From contig JAGBBE010000067.1 of the NCBI GenBank assembly GCA_017938645.1, positions 1 to 52,716 of the forward strand: a stretch of DNA of 52,716 bases. The letters run 5' to 3'. The notes below the pieces were generated by a model, which searched no databases, had not been told where the DNA came from, and saw nothing but the letters and a program-made list of their open reading frames with translations. This stretch comes from Clostridia bacterium (GTDB lineage: Bacteria > Bacillota_A > Clostridia > Christensenellales > Aristaeellaceae). This document shows, piece after piece, positions 43,446-52,716 of this stretch. How positions within the stretch are numbered: position 1 is the stretch's first letter; each line of letters opens with the position of its first letter. The position numbers and the translations under genes are program-made.

Positions 43446-44220
43446 ACGCTTCTGTTTTCGGGAAAATGACCTTTCCGGTCGAACCGCGCACATCTTTGGT
43501 GGCGTCGCCGGGGGCCCAGAGCCCGTACTGTTTGTGGTTGCGCAGCGCGCGCAGCATCATCTCTCGTGCGGTGGGATAGCGGCGGCACAATTCGTCCAGC
43601 AGATCCTTCATCTCCTGGCGCTTGGTGTGGCCGTCCACCGGACAGCTCTTCTCAAGCACCGGCAGCTCCAGTTCGCGCTGCATGTGGATAACATGCTTTT
43701 CGGGCAGGAAGATCATCGGGCGGATCACGGTAAGCTGGCTGCGGCTCATATAGCTGCAGGGATGGAAGGTGTGCAGCCTTCCTTCGTAGAGCAGCGACAT
43801 CAGCAGCGTTTCCAGCGCGTCGTCCCGGTGATGGCCCAGCGCCAGCTTATTGGCGCCCAGTTCCTTGGCTGCGTCGCAAAGCATGGCGCGGCGCATCTTG
43901 GCGCACAGGGCGCAGGGGTTCGGGTCCTTGCGGATCTCAAAGAGAATCTCGTACAGCTCCGTGTGACGAACCATCAGCTCCACGCCGACTTCTTCTGCCA
44001 GCGCCTCGATCTTCGAGGTATCGGGCTTTTCCTTGCCGGTGGTCAGCATGATGGCGCACAGGTCGAAATCCTGATGCCTCACCATGCGGTACAGCGCCAT
44101 GGCGCGCAGGAGAAGCAGGCTGTCCTTGCCGCCGCTTACGCCCACGGCCACCTTGTCGCCAGGCTGAATCATGTCAAATTCTTCGTCGGCGCGGCGGATG
44201 GAACCCAGCGTTGTCTTCAT
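43444..44220 (-). CDS. TtcA-like tRNA 2-thiocytidine synthetase
   Basis: A 258-residue PP-loop ATPase. The ATP loop is VGVSGGKDSLLLLRAM, followed by CALCAKMRRAMLCDAAKELGANKLALGHHRDDALETLLMSLLYEG, the Cys-x-x-Cys and GHHRDD motifs of TtcA. A third Cys (KSCPVDGHTKR) matches the position that binds the iron-sulfur cluster. TtcA thiolates cytidine 32 of some tRNAs. It is last in the ftsH-PHP-VanW-ttcA chain and overlaps the VanW gene by 4 bases (ATGA). E. coli TtcA is longer (about 310); the Firmicutes version is often this size. Confidence 0.88.
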   Translation of the reverse strand: MKTTLGSIRRADEEFDMIQPGDKVAVGVSGGKDSLLLLRAMALYRMVRHQDFDLCAIMLTTGKEKPDTSKIEALAEEVGVELMVRHTELYEILFEIRKDPNPCALCAKMRRAMLCDAAKELGANKLALGHHRDDALETLLMSLLYEGRLHTFHPCSYMSRSQLTVIRPMIFLPEKHVIHMQRELELPVLEKSCPVDGHTKRQEMKDLLDELCRRYPTAREMMLRALRNHKQYGLWAPGDATKDVRGSTGKVIFPKTEA

Positions 44221-45812
44221 GGATTGTTCACTCCCAGTCGGTCGGTTGCACCGGTGTAGATGGTATCGGCCTTGGCGGGGTAGGTGTCGGTGTACAGCTT
44301 CTTGCGGTCGGTCATGACGCCGTCGGTGTAGGTGACCAGATACGAGTCCACCACATAACCCTCGCGTCCCTTGATGAGCTTGGTTTCATCGGTGTAGGTC
44401 ACGTAGGAGGCGTCCTCGTCCACCTTCATGGTGGGCTCGACGGGCTTTTCGATGATCTGCGTGGTTTCTGCGTGCAGCTCGTAGTGCACATTGCCCAGTG
44501 ACGGGCCGTACATGCGAACCTCGCACAGAAGCTTTCTGCGGTTGGTGGGGCTCTTGATGACGTGCGCGGCGATATAAATGGTGCCGCCGGACTGATTGCG
44601 GAAGGAGAAGTCGATTTCGCGGCCGCGCGTGTCGCTCACGGTGGCGTCAAGGCCGAGCTCGGTGTAGCTGACGGACATCGAGTGCGGCTCGCGCTCCACA
44701 ATGGTCATGCCGGCCTGCGCGGCGGCCAGATACAGCGTGGTGCTGGCCTGACACACGCCGCCGCCCCAGCCCCACGTTTCCAGACCGTAGGCGTACTCGA
44801 TGGCGGGCAGGAAGCCGGTGTCAAAATTGCGCTTGCCAACGACCTTGTTGAAGCTGAAGCGCTTGCCGTCCTCCAGCTGCATGCCGTTCATCTTGGAAAA
44901 AGCGATGCGGATGTTTTCGGTGCGGTCGTCGGAGGAGTTGTCGGCGATGGGCGTTACGGCACGGGCGCGCAGGGCGACGGTTTCGCTCAGCTGCGCCACG
45001 GTGACGTTGGGTGCAATCGCTTCGGTTTCCAGCAGGATTTCACCGCTTTGCAGGTTCTGCACCATGCTGATGATCTGCTCACGGATGGCGGCGGTGTTGA
45101 GCCGCTGGCCGTACACCTCATGCTGGTAGGTGAAGGGGTTGCTGGAATCATCCGGATTAAAGCTGATGATGTAGGCGTCGGATGGCGCGCGGTAGGCGGC
45201 GGTTTCCAAAGTGGAAAGAATCTGGTCGATGGGCGCAAAGTTCGCGCTCTGCTCGGCGCTGGAGAAGGCGTTCTGGGTCATGCCTGCAAACTCGATCTCC
45301 TTGCGGAGCTCGAAGATGTTCATGTTCGCGTCATGACCCACAGCCCATGCCTGTTCGAGCGCGGCGGTGGGGTCAAAGGAGATGCCCAGCGTCTGCGCAG
45401 TGATGTCCTTGTAGTCACCGCGTGCATTGCGCAGTCGGATGTACCAGCCGTTTTGCTTCTGGTTGATCTGATCCCACACAAGCGCGCTGCCCTCAGCCCA
45501 TGTTTTGCCGCTGAGGTTGATGCCGTCCACGCTCACGTTATCAAGGAACACGTCCTGATAGGGCTTGACATAGCTGTCCACCTGCCACCAGTACACGCCT
45601 GCGCCGGCCGCAGCAAACAGCACAAGAACCAGCAGCACCTTTATAAGCTCCGCCTTCAGGCTGCGCTTTTTGCGCTTGCGCGGGGCGGGCTTGCGGGTGT
45701 TTTTTCTTTTGGGCGCGCCGGGCTGAGGCGGCGGCGCGTACCAGTTGGCCTGTGTGTTGTAGGTACGGTTCGCAGAAGGCTGGTTCTGCGGGCGGTATCC
45801 CTGGTCGTGCAT
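44217..45812 (-). CDS. VanW-family membrane-anchored protein
   Basis: A 531-residue protein. The basic, proline-rich cytoplasmic tail (PPPQPGAPKRKNTRKPAPRKRKKRSL) precedes one membrane helix at about 56-75 (LIKVLLVLVLFAAAGAGVYWW). Two repeats of a peptidoglycan-binding-like domain follow (about 90-320), then the VanW domain: FSFNKVVGKRNFDTGFLPAIEY and GWGGGVCQASTTLYLAAAQAGM with the conserved Cys. VanW proteins are cell-envelope proteins of unknown activity, named after vancomycin-resistance clusters; this context shows no resistance operon. AAGGAG lies 7 bases before the ATG at 45812; an ATG at 45818 overlaps the PHP stop but is too close to that site. Confidence 0.9.
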   Translation of the reverse strand: MHDQGYRPQNQPSANRTYNTQANWYAPPPQPGAPKRKNTRKPAPRKRKKRSLKAELIKVLLVLVLFAAAGAGVYWWQVDSYVKPYQDVFLDNVSVDGINLSGKTWAEGSALVWDQINQKQNGWYIRLRNARGDYKDITAQTLGISFDPTAALEQAWAVGHDANMNIFELRKEIEFAGMTQNAFSSAEQSANFAPIDQILSTLETAAYRAPSDAYIISFNPDDSSNPFTYQHEVYGQRLNTAAIREQIISMVQNLQSGEILLETEAIAPNVTVAQLSETVALRARAVTPIADNSSDDRTENIRIAFSKMNGMQLEDGKRFSFNKVVGKRNFDTGFLPAIEYAYGLETWGWGGGVCQASTTLYLAAAQAGMTIVEREPHSMSVSYTELGLDATVSDTRGREIDFSFRNQSGGTIYIAAHVIKSPTNRRKLLCEVRMYGPSLGNVHYELHAETTQIIEKPVEPTMKVDEDASYVTYTDETKLIKGREGYVVDSYLVTYTDGVMTDRKKLYTDTYPAKADTIYTGATDRLGVNNP

Positions 45813-45814
45813 GG

Positions 45815-46735
45815 TCATGCTCCTTTATGTATGGCTTCCATCAGTGCGGAAAGGTCCGCGTCCCTTTGCTGCCAGCCGGAGGGCAGGCGGCCGATTTGTA
45901 CGGTGCTTGCGGGGTCGCCGTGATAGTCGCTGCCGCCGGTGACGAACAGTCCGTTCCGGCGGGCGAGCGCGTCCAGCTGGCGCGCTGCGCGGCTGTTGAC
46001 CGATGAGTGATATGCCTCCAGACCCATCAGGCCAAGAGATTTGAGTTCGGATACAATGGCGGAAAGCGCCGGCCAGTCCAATTCCATCAGCTGCGGATGC
46101 GCCAGCACCGGCACAACGCCGAGCCGCCGCATGGTTTGAACCGTTTGACCGGTGGAGGGCAGCTGCCGGGGCACATAGGCGCATTGTCCGCGTGCGAGAT
46201 AGCGGTCGAAGGCCTGCTTCACGGTGTTCACCGCGCCAAGCGAAATCAGCTCGCGGGCAATGTGCGGACGGCCAACGCCGGGGTTTTGCAATAGTTCTGC
46301 ACGGCGCTCAGAAGGAATCACAAGCCCTTCTTTGTCGAGCTGTTCCATGATCATTTTTGCGCGGCTCACGCGGTCGGAGGCGACGGAACACAGGAAGGCG
46401 CTCATCTCGTCGCACAGAATGCGTTCTCCGTAGCCCAGCACATGCACGTTTCCGCTCTCGCCGGTGGAGACCTCCACGCCGGGAAGGAGCACAAGCCCTT
46501 CCGCCTGCGCCGCTTTCGCCATGTCGGGATAGCCTGCGGCGGTGTCGTGGTCAGTGAGCGCAAGCGTGCCGACTCCGGCTTTGCGCGCCATCCGGCACAG
46601 CTCGGCGGGCGTTTTGACGCCGTCAGAAAAGGTGCTGTGCAGATGCAGATCAATTTCGCGGTCACGCAAGGAGCGGCCCGCCGCACTGGCATGAGCCGCC
46701 CCCTGATTTGCCGCCTTCAGCGGCTGATGGATCAT
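45815..46735 (-). CDS. PHP-domain phosphoesterase
   Basis: A 306-residue protein. It opens [18 protein letters not shown], then [44 protein letters not shown], with the HLHS and TDHD metal motifs of the PHP fold, and continues with VLAHPQ and GGSDYHGD metal ligands. It resembles 3',5'-nucleoside bisphosphate phosphatases (YciV/RnaAM-like) that act on pAp and short RNA ends. The start overlaps the ftsH stop (ATGA), so expression is coupled. Metal set complete. Confidence 0.9.
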   Translation of the reverse strand: MIHQPLKAANQGAAHASAAGRSLRDREIDLHLHSTFSDGVKTPAELCRMARKAGVGTLALTDHDTAAGYPDMAKAAQAEGLVLLPGVEVSTGESGNVHVLGYGERILCDEMSAFLCSVASDRVSRAKMIMEQLDKEGLVIPSERRAELLQNPGVGRPHIARELISLGAVNTVKQAFDRYLARGQCAYVPRQLPSTGQTVQTMRRLGVVPVLAHPQLMELDWPALSAIVSELKSLGLMGLEAYHSSVNSRAARQLDALARRNGLFVTGGSDYHGDPASTVQIGRLPSGWQQRDADLSALMEAIHKGA

Positions 46736-48726
46736 CTGTCTTCAGGCTCCACAAAAGGTTCGCCGTCGTCAGGTTCGCTGATGACGGGTTCAGCGTCCGC
46801 GCTGTCGCTGGAAACAGGCGCGGGCTCGACTTTTTCAGCCTCGGTCTTGGGCGGCAGCTCTTCGCCGGCCATGACCATTTCAAATTCCTTGCGGCCCAGC
46901 GTATCACGGTTCAAAAGGGCTTCGGCCACGGCGGTGAGCTTGTCGCGGTTATCGGTGAGCAGCTCGCAGGCGCGCTGGTAGCACAGGTCGATCAGGCGCT
47001 TGATCTCGTTGTCGATGGTCGCGGCGGACTGCTCGCTGTACTCGCGGCTCTGGCCGAATTCCATGCCCACGAACACTTCCTGATCGCTGCCCAGATACAT
47101 GGTGCCGATGACGTCCGACATGCCCCACTGGGTGACCATGCGGCGGGCCAGCTCGGTGGCGCGCTTGATGTCGCTGGAAGCGCCGGTGGAGATATCATCC
47201 AGGAAGAGGCGTTCCGCAGCGTGACCGCCAAGCATCATGGTGATGCGGCTGATCAGCTCGTTGCGGCGGTAGCCGTCGTTTTCCTCGCTGGGAAGAGAGA
47301 GGGTATAGCCGCCGGCCTGGCCGCGCGGAACGATGGTAACCAGATGCACGTCGTCGCAGTCGGGCAGAAGGTTCGAGATCACGGCATGGCCGGCCTCGTG
47401 ATAGGCGGTCAGTTTGCGATCCTTTTCCGTTACCTTGTGGCTGCGCTTTTCGGGGCCCATCTGCACGCGGCTGACGGCGTCCACCAGCTCCTGCTGGCTG
47501 ACGACCTTCTTGCGGCGGCGCACGGCCAGCAGCGCGCCTTCGTTCATCACGTTCTCCAGATCAGCGCCGGAGGAGAAGGGCATGCGCTTGGCGATGTTTT
47601 CAAGATCGACGTCGGCGTCAAGCTTCTTGCCGCGGCTGTGAACCTTGAGAATCTCCACGCGGCCTTCGAGGTCGGGATAGTTCACCGTGACCTGACGGTC
47701 GAAGCGGCCGGGACGCAGAAGCGCGGGGTCGAGGATGTCGCGGCGGTTGGTCGCGGCCATCACGATGACGCCCTCGTTCATGGAGAAGCCGTCCATTTCA
47801 ACCAGCAGCTGATTGAGGGTCTGCTCGCGCTCGTCGTGTCCGCCGCCCAGGCCTGCGCCGCGGTGGCGGCCCACAGCGTCGATTTCGTCGATGAAGACGA
47901 TGGAGGGAGCGGATTTCTTGGCCTGATCAAACAGGTCGCGCACGCGGCTGGCGCCGACGCCCACGAACATTTCCACGAAGTCGGAACCGGAAATGGAGAA
48001 GAAAGGCGCGTTGGCTTCGCCGGCTACGGCCTTGGCCAGCAGGGTTTTACCGGTGCCGGGAGGGCCCACCAGCAGGACGCCCTTGGGAATGCGCGCGCCC
48101 ATATCGGTGTAGGCCTTGGGGTTTTTCAGGAAATCAACCATTTCCTGAAGCTCTTCCTTTTCTTCCTGACAGCCGGCCACGTCCTTGAAGGTGATCTTGT
48201 TCTTGCCGGGGTCGCTGACGCGGGCACGGGACTTGCCGAAGTTCATCACCTTGCTGTTGCCGCCGCCCTGACGCATCATCACAAAATACCACAGCAGGAA
48301 GGTCAGGCCGATCATCAGCAGGAAGGGCAGGAACTCCACGTACCACGGCGTTACAAGGGGCGCGCGGTACTCCACCGTGAAGGGCAGATCGCTCACGCTC
48401 ACCTCATCCAGCGTTTTGCCGGTGTTGGTGGCGGTCATCTGGCGAACGGTGTCGATAAAGTCCGAACCGATGGTGGTTTCAAAGTCGTATCCGCGCTCCG
48501 GGAAGTCTGCGTCGGCAGTTTTGCCGTTGCGGTACAGACCCACCAGCGTGGTTCCGCGAATGGCCACGGCCTCCACGTTGTCCTCCCGGATGGCAGTGAG
48601 AAGGTCGGGATACTCAATGCGCGGATTGACCGTGGGGCCAAAGCCGCCGTTGAGCACCAGTGCGATTGTGATAAAGGCCACGATGAGCACCACATAGCCC
48701 ATCATTCCCCGCTGATTTTTCTTCAA
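46732..48726 (-). CDS. ftsH: ATP-dependent zinc metalloprotease FtsH
   Basis: A 664-residue membrane protease. Two membrane helices (about 9-28 and 130-150) flank an extracellular domain. The AAA module has Walker A GPPGTGKT at 221-228, Walker B IVFIDEID, second region of homology [20 protein letters not shown]. The zinc site is HEAGH at 443-447 with a distal Asp. FtsH degrades misfolded membrane proteins and regulators. The C-terminus ends in a disordered acidic tail. First gene of a four-gene chain with PHP, VanW and ttcA. It has a clear promoter. Confidence 0.98.
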   Translation of the reverse strand: MKKNQRGMMGYVVLIVAFITIALVLNGGFGPTVNPRIEYPDLLTAIREDNVEAVAIRGTTLVGLYRNGKTADADFPERGYDFETTIGSDFIDTVRQMTATNTGKTLDEVSVSDLPFTVEYRAPLVTPWYVEFLPFLLMIGLTFLLWYFVMMRQGGGNSKVMNFGKSRARVSDPGKNKITFKDVAGCQEEKEELQEMVDFLKNPKAYTDMGARIPKGVLLVGPPGTGKTLLAKAVAGEANAPFFSISGSDFVEMFVGVGASRVRDLFDQAKKSAPSIVFIDEIDAVGRHRGAGLGGGHDEREQTLNQLLVEMDGFSMNEGVIVMAATNRRDILDPALLRPGRFDRQVTVNYPDLEGRVEILKVHSRGKKLDADVDLENIAKRMPFSSGADLENVMNEGALLAVRRRKKVVSQQELVDAVSRVQMGPEKRSHKVTEKDRKLTAYHEAGHAVISNLLPDCDDVHLVTIVPRGQAGGYTLSLPSEENDGYRRNELISRITMMLGGHAAERLFLDDISTGASSDIKRATELARRMVTQWGMSDVIGTMYLGSDQEVFVGMEFGQSREYSEQSAATIDNEIKRLIDLCYQRACELLTDNRDKLTAVAEALLNRDTLGRKEFEMVMAGEELPPKTEAEKVEPAPVSSDSADAEPVISEPDDGEPFVEPEDR

Positions 48727-48797
48727 AATGCAAGTCCTCCTTGATATCCGCCGTGCTTTTGAGGGTACGCAAACAAAGCATCGCGCACGACTGCACC

Positions 48798-48826
48798 ATT
48801 ATATCACAGCTTCCTGCGCTTGACAA
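48798..48826 (-). promoter_or_regulatory. promoter of the ftsH operon
   Basis: Minus strand: TTGTCA (48821-48826), 17-bp spacer, TATAAT (48798-48803). The leader to the ftsH start is about 65 bases. Confidence 0.85.
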
Positions 48827-48874
48827 ATCACATTTGATGAACATTCCGTAAATATGTTCTGCCCATCATTTCCT

Positions 48875-48903
48875 CTTTCAAAACGGAAAAAAGCTGATAT
48901 AAT
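48875..48903 (+). promoter_or_regulatory. weak promoter of the lipase/glycosidase pair
   Basis: TATAAT (48898-48903) with poor -35 CTTTCA (48875-48880) and 17-bp spacer. Only the -10 is convincing. Confidence 0.45.
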
Positions 48904-48938
48904 GGAGCATATCCTCTTTCATCAGTGGAGGCGTAAGA

Positions 48939-50558
48939 TTGAACATACTATCATGGTTCCCGTTTGCAAAGCGCGAAGCGCCTGCACCTTTGGGAACGCC
49001 CGGAACAGGCCCGATGACCGGCTGCTCTTTAAGCAGGCTGGACGCTTTGACGCGCCCGTTTGCACAGGGGCCGTTCTACCGGCTCAGACCTCCGTTTTCC
49101 TATGAGGCGGCTGCGATGTCGCTGGAGCTGGCGGAGATGACCTACTCGCTGGACATGGAGCCGTGGACGCAGGCCGGGTGGGGAGATGCGTCCATCCTGA
49201 TTGACGATTCCCTGCACTCAGGCGTTGCGCATCCTGAGAACGGCGAACGGCTCAAATCCTTTGTCAATAACTTCAGACTCCTCAGGGCCAAGGCTGACCT
49301 GAAGGAATGGAACCCGCTGTCGCAGATGAAAAGCGCATTGCGCCAGAGGGAAAAGAGCGACACGGTGAAGGCCGTGTGCATGATGCATCCCATGGAAGGC
49401 GGACGGTACCTGCTGGCCATTGGCTTCATGGGCACAGGAAGCCGGTTTTACGACTGGTTCTCCAACTTCCGCTTCACCACCGAGGAGGGCTTCCACCGGG
49501 GCTTCTATCAGCTCTGCCAGAGCTTTGAAGAGAACGCCGAAAGCATCCAGTTTCCCGAAACCGCCCAGGCGCTCGGGCTTGAAAAGCTGACGCTGGGTCA
49601 GGTGCTTCTGGAGATGCGCAGCCTCTCCAGCCGCTTCCGGCTCTGGATGGCCGGGCACAGTCAGGGCGGCGCGGTGATGCAGGTGTTTGCCCACCGGCTG
49701 ATGAACGACTGGGGCGTGCTTGCGCAGAACATGGTCGGCTACGGCTTTGCCTCGCCCACCGTGGCCACCGGAAAGCTGGTGTATGATCCGGCGTCCTATC
49801 CGCTGTACCATATCCTCAATACCGACGACGTCGTGCCCGCGCTCGGCGCGCTGGTGCATCTGGGACTCTGTCTGGACTATCCGTCCAACGATGCGATGCG
49901 AGCGCTGGTCTACGATCCCATCGAGGACGAGGAGGACCGCGCGGCGATGCGGCTTCTGCGTCCTTTCCGCGATGGCATGCGCGACACGCCGTCGGCCATG
50001 CTGCACATGACGGCGCTTCTGGAATGCCTGGCGGAGGAAAAAGGCGAGGACGGCCTCCGTGAACTGATGAATCGCTGGTGGGCGTTCGCGGCGGTTGACC
50101 GGGTGCTGATGCAGGCCGGAGGACGCGCGATGGATCTTTTCGAGCGCGTCAGAGGAATGCTTCAGCAGGGCTATGCCGCCATGACCGGCCAGCTGATGAA
50201 GGATGCAGAACTCTCAGCCCTGCGTGAGGAAATCCGCCCTTGGGTGCAGACGCTGAGCACGCGACGTCTGGTCAGCGCGCTGACGCTTTATGCGCTGCCG
50301 CCGCACCGGCTTGCGTTCCGCGGCGAAAAGAATGCTGACGGAGCCTATGCCTACATTGTCAAAAACGGTCTGAAGGAACTGAGGCCGTTTATCTGGGTGA
50401 AGCCGGAAAGAGGCCTTCCCGTGCGCGAGTACGCGCGCTGGACGGATGCGGAAAGCTGGCCGGAACCCATTCCTGCATGCTGCCGTGCAAGGCGCGGCGT
50501 AAGGATCAAACCCGAACGCAGGGGCAAGCTCAGGCTTGCCGCGAGACAGACCCGATGA
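48939..50558 (+). CDS. lipase-like alpha/beta hydrolase (Mbeg1/DUF2974 type)
   Basis: A 539-residue protein with a lipase-like core: YLLAIGFMGTGSRFYDWFSNFRF (oxyanion strand), then WMAGHSQGGAVMQVFAHRLM with the nucleophile Ser241 in the G-x-S-x-G elbow, and later ILNTDDVVPALGALVHLGLCL for the acid. It resembles Mbeg1/DUF2974 hydrolases of Clostridia. There is no signal peptide, so it is probably intracellular or released otherwise. TTG start at 48939 with GTGGAGG seven bases upstream. The GH42-like gene follows after 21 bases, suggesting an operon; the link in function is unclear. Confidence 0.83.
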   Translation: MNILSWFPFAKREAPAPLGTPGTGPMTGCSLSRLDALTRPFAQGPFYRLRPPFSYEAAAMSLELAEMTYSLDMEPWTQAGWGDASILIDDSLHSGVAHPENGERLKSFVNNFRLLRAKADLKEWNPLSQMKSALRQREKSDTVKAVCMMHPMEGGRYLLAIGFMGTGSRFYDWFSNFRFTTEEGFHRGFYQLCQSFEENAESIQFPETAQALGLEKLTLGQVLLEMRSLSSRFRLWMAGHSQGGAVMQVFAHRLMNDWGVLAQNMVGYGFASPTVATGKLVYDPASYPLYHILNTDDVVPALGALVHLGLCLDYPSNDAMRALVYDPIEDEEDRAAMRLLRPFRDGMRDTPSAMLHMTALLECLAEEKGEDGLRELMNRWWAFAAVDRVLMQAGGRAMDLFERVRGMLQQGYAAMTGQLMKDAELSALREEIRPWVQTLSTRRLVSALTLYALPPHRLAFRGEKNADGAYAYIVKNGLKELRPFIWVKPERGLPVREYARWTDAESWPEPIPACCRARRGVRIKPERRGKLRLAARQTR

Positions 50559-50579
50559 GCACGAAAGGAGCAGACGTCC

Positions 50580-52637
50580 ATGGAAAGCCGCATTGTCAAA
50601 AATGGAGAACTGTATCTGCTGGAGGTGGAAGGCGGCAAGCGCATGCCGCTGTACGGCTACATGACCTATCAGCCCAAGAAGGCGCGCTATGAGGACTTCA
50701 AGGAGGCGGGCGTGGAATTGTTCTTCTGCGCCGTGTACGCGGGCGACCGCGGCATCAATCCCAACTCCGGCACGCGCCCGTTCCGTCCGGGCTTCTGGAA
50801 GGGATATGGCGAATATGACTTCTCCTGGGCTGACGAGGACTTCCGCCGCGTGGTGGGTCAGAGCAAGCCCGGCGAGGTGTATATCATTCCCCGACTGATG
50901 ATCGAGACGCCCTCGTGGTGGGACCGCGACAACCCCGACGAGGTCAGCCGCGATGCGCAGGGCACGCCGCTGCATGAATCCTTCGCCTCTGAAAAGTGGC
51001 TGGCCGATACCGAAGTGATGCTGAACGCCTTCCAGAAATGGATTGTGGACAGCGGCTGGGACAAGTACATCGTCGGATGGCACGTGGCCTGCGGCTCCAC
51101 CGAGGAGTTCCTGCGCCCCTGCCACCATCCCATGCAGTATTCCGACTATTCGCCCGCCGCGCAGAAGAAGTTTCGCCTGTGGCTCAGGGAGCGCTATGAC
51201 AGCCTCGACGCGCTCAACGCCTGCTGGCATGCGGACTACGCCTGCTGGGACGAGGTGGAGCAGGCCACGCCCGTCCAGCGCATGTATGCGGTCAAGGGCG
51301 AGGTGCGCGATCCGGAATTTGAGCAGCAGGCCATCGATACCTATGCCTTCATCAACGATACCATGGCCACGGCCGTCGTGCGCCTGTGCGAGGCGGCCAA
51401 GCGCGTCACCGGCGGCAATCAGGTGATCGGCGCGTTCTTCGGCTATAACACCACCAGCACTGAAATCGGCCATCATGCCACGCGCATCGTGCTGGACAGC
51501 GACGCGGTGGACTTCCTCGCCAGCCCCTTTACCTACATTGACAACCGCGCCCTTGGCATCGACTGGGCCTTCCCCGGCAGCGTTGCCTCCAGCATGCTCA
51601 ACGGAAAGCCGTGGTTTATCGAGGCTGACGTGCGCACCTGCTACTCCGAGCCCTTGAGCAAGTGCATGCCCTTTGCCGATCCGCCGGTGGGACGCGCCTA
51701 TGACGGCCCTGTGTGGTTCGGGCCCGACAACATCAAGGATTCCCTTGCCCAGATGACCAAGGCCTTCGCGCGCATCCTTACGCACAACACTGCCATCTGG
51801 TGGTTTGACATGTGGGGCGGATGGTACAATCAGCAGCAGCTGATGGCCTTCCACAAGCAGGTGCAGAAGCTCTACCGCGAGCACTCCGAAAACGGCGGAT
51901 CGAGAAACGCCGCGCCGGTTGCGGTGTTTGTGGATGACGATCTGTTCAACGAACTGGCTGCCGACGGCGGATATGCCGGGCAGCTGTGCTATCCGCTGAC
52001 CCGCATGCTCGGCCAGATGGGCACGCCCTACGAACTGTTCCTCATGGACGACTTCTCCCTGATCGATCCCTCGCAGTACCGCATGGCGCTGTTCAACTCA
52101 TGCTGTCACTGGAAGGACGAGCAGCTCAAAGCGCTGGACAACTGGAAGACGGGCGGACGTGTGCTGGTGTTTACCGGCACGGTGGATACCGAAAAAGCCA
52201 GCGGCGTTCATGCTCTGCAGCTGCCCATCACCGAGGATGTGGAGGGCATGACCCTTCCCTGCATCCGTTTTGAAACCCGTCCCGGCGACGTGATCATCGA
52301 TACGGCCGACGACGGCGGCGCGGTGGAAATCCTGCGCAGGTATCCCGGATACAGCGTATATGCGTCCCGCTCAGTGCTTTTGCCCACCGACAAGCTGCGC
52401 AAACTGGTCTGCGCCGCGGGCGGACAGGTGTACAACTTCACCGGCGACTGCGTCTACGCCAGCGAAAAGTATGTGGCGATTCATGCATCCGAGGCAGGCG
52501 TGCGCCGCCTGTGCTTCCCGCGCAACGTCAAATTGTACGACGTCTTTACCGGCGAGCATCTGCCAGGCTGTGAATGCTTCGTGGATATCAAAATGGACTT
52601 CGGCGAAACGAGACTTCTGGAAATCGTAAATGACTGA
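50580..52637 (+). CDS. GH42-like beta-galactosidase-type glycoside hydrolase
   Basis: A 685-residue TIM-barrel glycosidase. The N-terminal barrel contains YGYMTYQPKKARYEDFKEAGVELFF, IPRLMIETPSWWDRDNPDEV, and YIVGWHVACGSTEEFLRPCHHPMQYSDYSPAAQKKFRLWLRERYDSLDALNACW, the last typical of GH42-like enzymes. The usual Asn-Glu acid/base pair is replaced by ACGSTEEF, where the Glu may play that part. A trimerisation-like domain (about 440-600: VAVFVDDDLFNELAADGG..) and a small beta domain follow. No signal peptide. AAAGGAG precedes the ATG. Family assignment is good, substrate unknown. Confidence 0.8.
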   Translation: MESRIVKNGELYLLEVEGGKRMPLYGYMTYQPKKARYEDFKEAGVELFFCAVYAGDRGINPNSGTRPFRPGFWKGYGEYDFSWADEDFRRVVGQSKPGEVYIIPRLMIETPSWWDRDNPDEVSRDAQGTPLHESFASEKWLADTEVMLNAFQKWIVDSGWDKYIVGWHVACGSTEEFLRPCHHPMQYSDYSPAAQKKFRLWLRERYDSLDALNACWHADYACWDEVEQATPVQRMYAVKGEVRDPEFEQQAIDTYAFINDTMATAVVRLCEAAKRVTGGNQVIGAFFGYNTTSTEIGHHATRIVLDSDAVDFLASPFTYIDNRALGIDWAFPGSVASSMLNGKPWFIEADVRTCYSEPLSKCMPFADPPVGRAYDGPVWFGPDNIKDSLAQMTKAFARILTHNTAIWWFDMWGGWYNQQQLMAFHKQVQKLYREHSENGGSRNAAPVAVFVDDDLFNELAADGGYAGQLCYPLTRMLGQMGTPYELFLMDDFSLIDPSQYRMALFNSCCHWKDEQLKALDNWKTGGRVLVFTGTVDTEKASGVHALQLPITEDVEGMTLPCIRFETRPGDVIIDTADDGGAVEILRRYPGYSVYASRSVLLPTDKLRKLVCAAGGQVYNFTGDCVYASEKYVAIHASEAGVRRLCFPRNVKLYDVFTGEHLPGCECFVDIKMDFGETRLLEIVND

Positions 52638-52656
52638 TCCTCAAGCAGTTTTCTTC

Positions 52657-52716
52657 GGGGAGAGCACGAGAGGGGCGCTTCTTTTGCAAAAGAAGCGCCC
52701 CTCTCGTGCTCTCCCC
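52657..52716. terminator. 60-bp perfect palindrome at the window end, terminator-like
   Basis: Bases 52657-52686 are the exact reverse complement of 52687-52716, with no spacer; the centre is CTTTTGCAAAAG. It follows the glycosidase stop by 19 bases. As RNA the arms would fold around CTTTTGCAAAAG. A natural terminator is possible, but the repeat ends exactly at the last base, so a fold-back sequencing or assembly artefact must be considered. Confidence 0.55.

Overview
The window looks like chromosomal DNA of a GC-rich, Gram-positive, probably gut-associated member of the Clostridia (Bacillota). Evidence: strong AGGAGG-type ribosome binding sites, TTGACA/TATAAT promoters with 17-18 bp spacers, U-tract terminators, some GTG and TTG starts, RecD2, VanW, CvpA, M29 aminopeptidase and DUF5711-like proteins, and a sugar ABC importer without its own ATPase. 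A Christensenellales-like origin is possible, but that is impression and not proof. Base 1 lies inside a gene and the last base ends a perfect 60-bp palindrome, so this may be a whole contig.

Layout. 1-1606: end of an integrated element (3' end of an unknown gene, an amber-interrupted reading frame, a tyrosine integrase) facing the 3' end of a tRNA-Val(CAC) gene. 1848-5388: three-gene surface-glycan-like operon (DegT aminotransferase, flippase, ATP-grasp). 5433-7873 (minus): UroD-fold methyltransferase, MarR regulator and MerR/TipAS regulator, each apparently its own unit. 7976-13869 (minus): RecD2 helicase followed by a 1,215-residue secreted repeat protein. 13952-17194: unknown proline-linker protein, divergent from a FAD oxidoreductase/HAD phosphatase pair. 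17245-20968 (minus): sugar ABC importer and a MarR regulator. 21290-25490: DUF5711-like protein, CvpA, MATE exporter, GNAT. 25544-29876: half-size EamA protein, DeoC, a divergent ACT-ACT-metallo-beta-lactamase fusion, GuaB. 30045-36772: M29 aminopeptidase, GNAT, polytopic membrane protein, then release factor 3 and BipA in tandem. 36931-40025: secreted protein, GntR/UTRA regulator, NYN-LOTUS protein. 40062-43396: GH78 rhamnosidase and HAD phosphatase from overlapping divergent promoters. 43444-48726 (minus): ftsH-PHP-VanW-TtcA chain. 48939-52637: lipase-like protein and GH42-like glycosidase.

Most genes are housekeeping (purine and deoxynucleotide metabolism, translation GTPases, membrane proteolysis, tRNA thiolation) mixed with plant- or host-glycan use (ABC importer, GH78, GH42-like). 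The least explained items are: a 90-bp dispersed element with predicted conserved hairpins upstream of two exported or membrane protein genes (22431-22520, 36789-36878); the glycan cassette without a glycosyltransferase; the ACT-MBL fusion; the four-repeat secreted protein; and the amber-interrupted frame before the integrase. I found no CRISPR array, rRNA or intact insertion sequence. Almost every gap is under 300 bases and is filled by promoters and terminators. All family calls come from reading motifs by eye; no database search was run.
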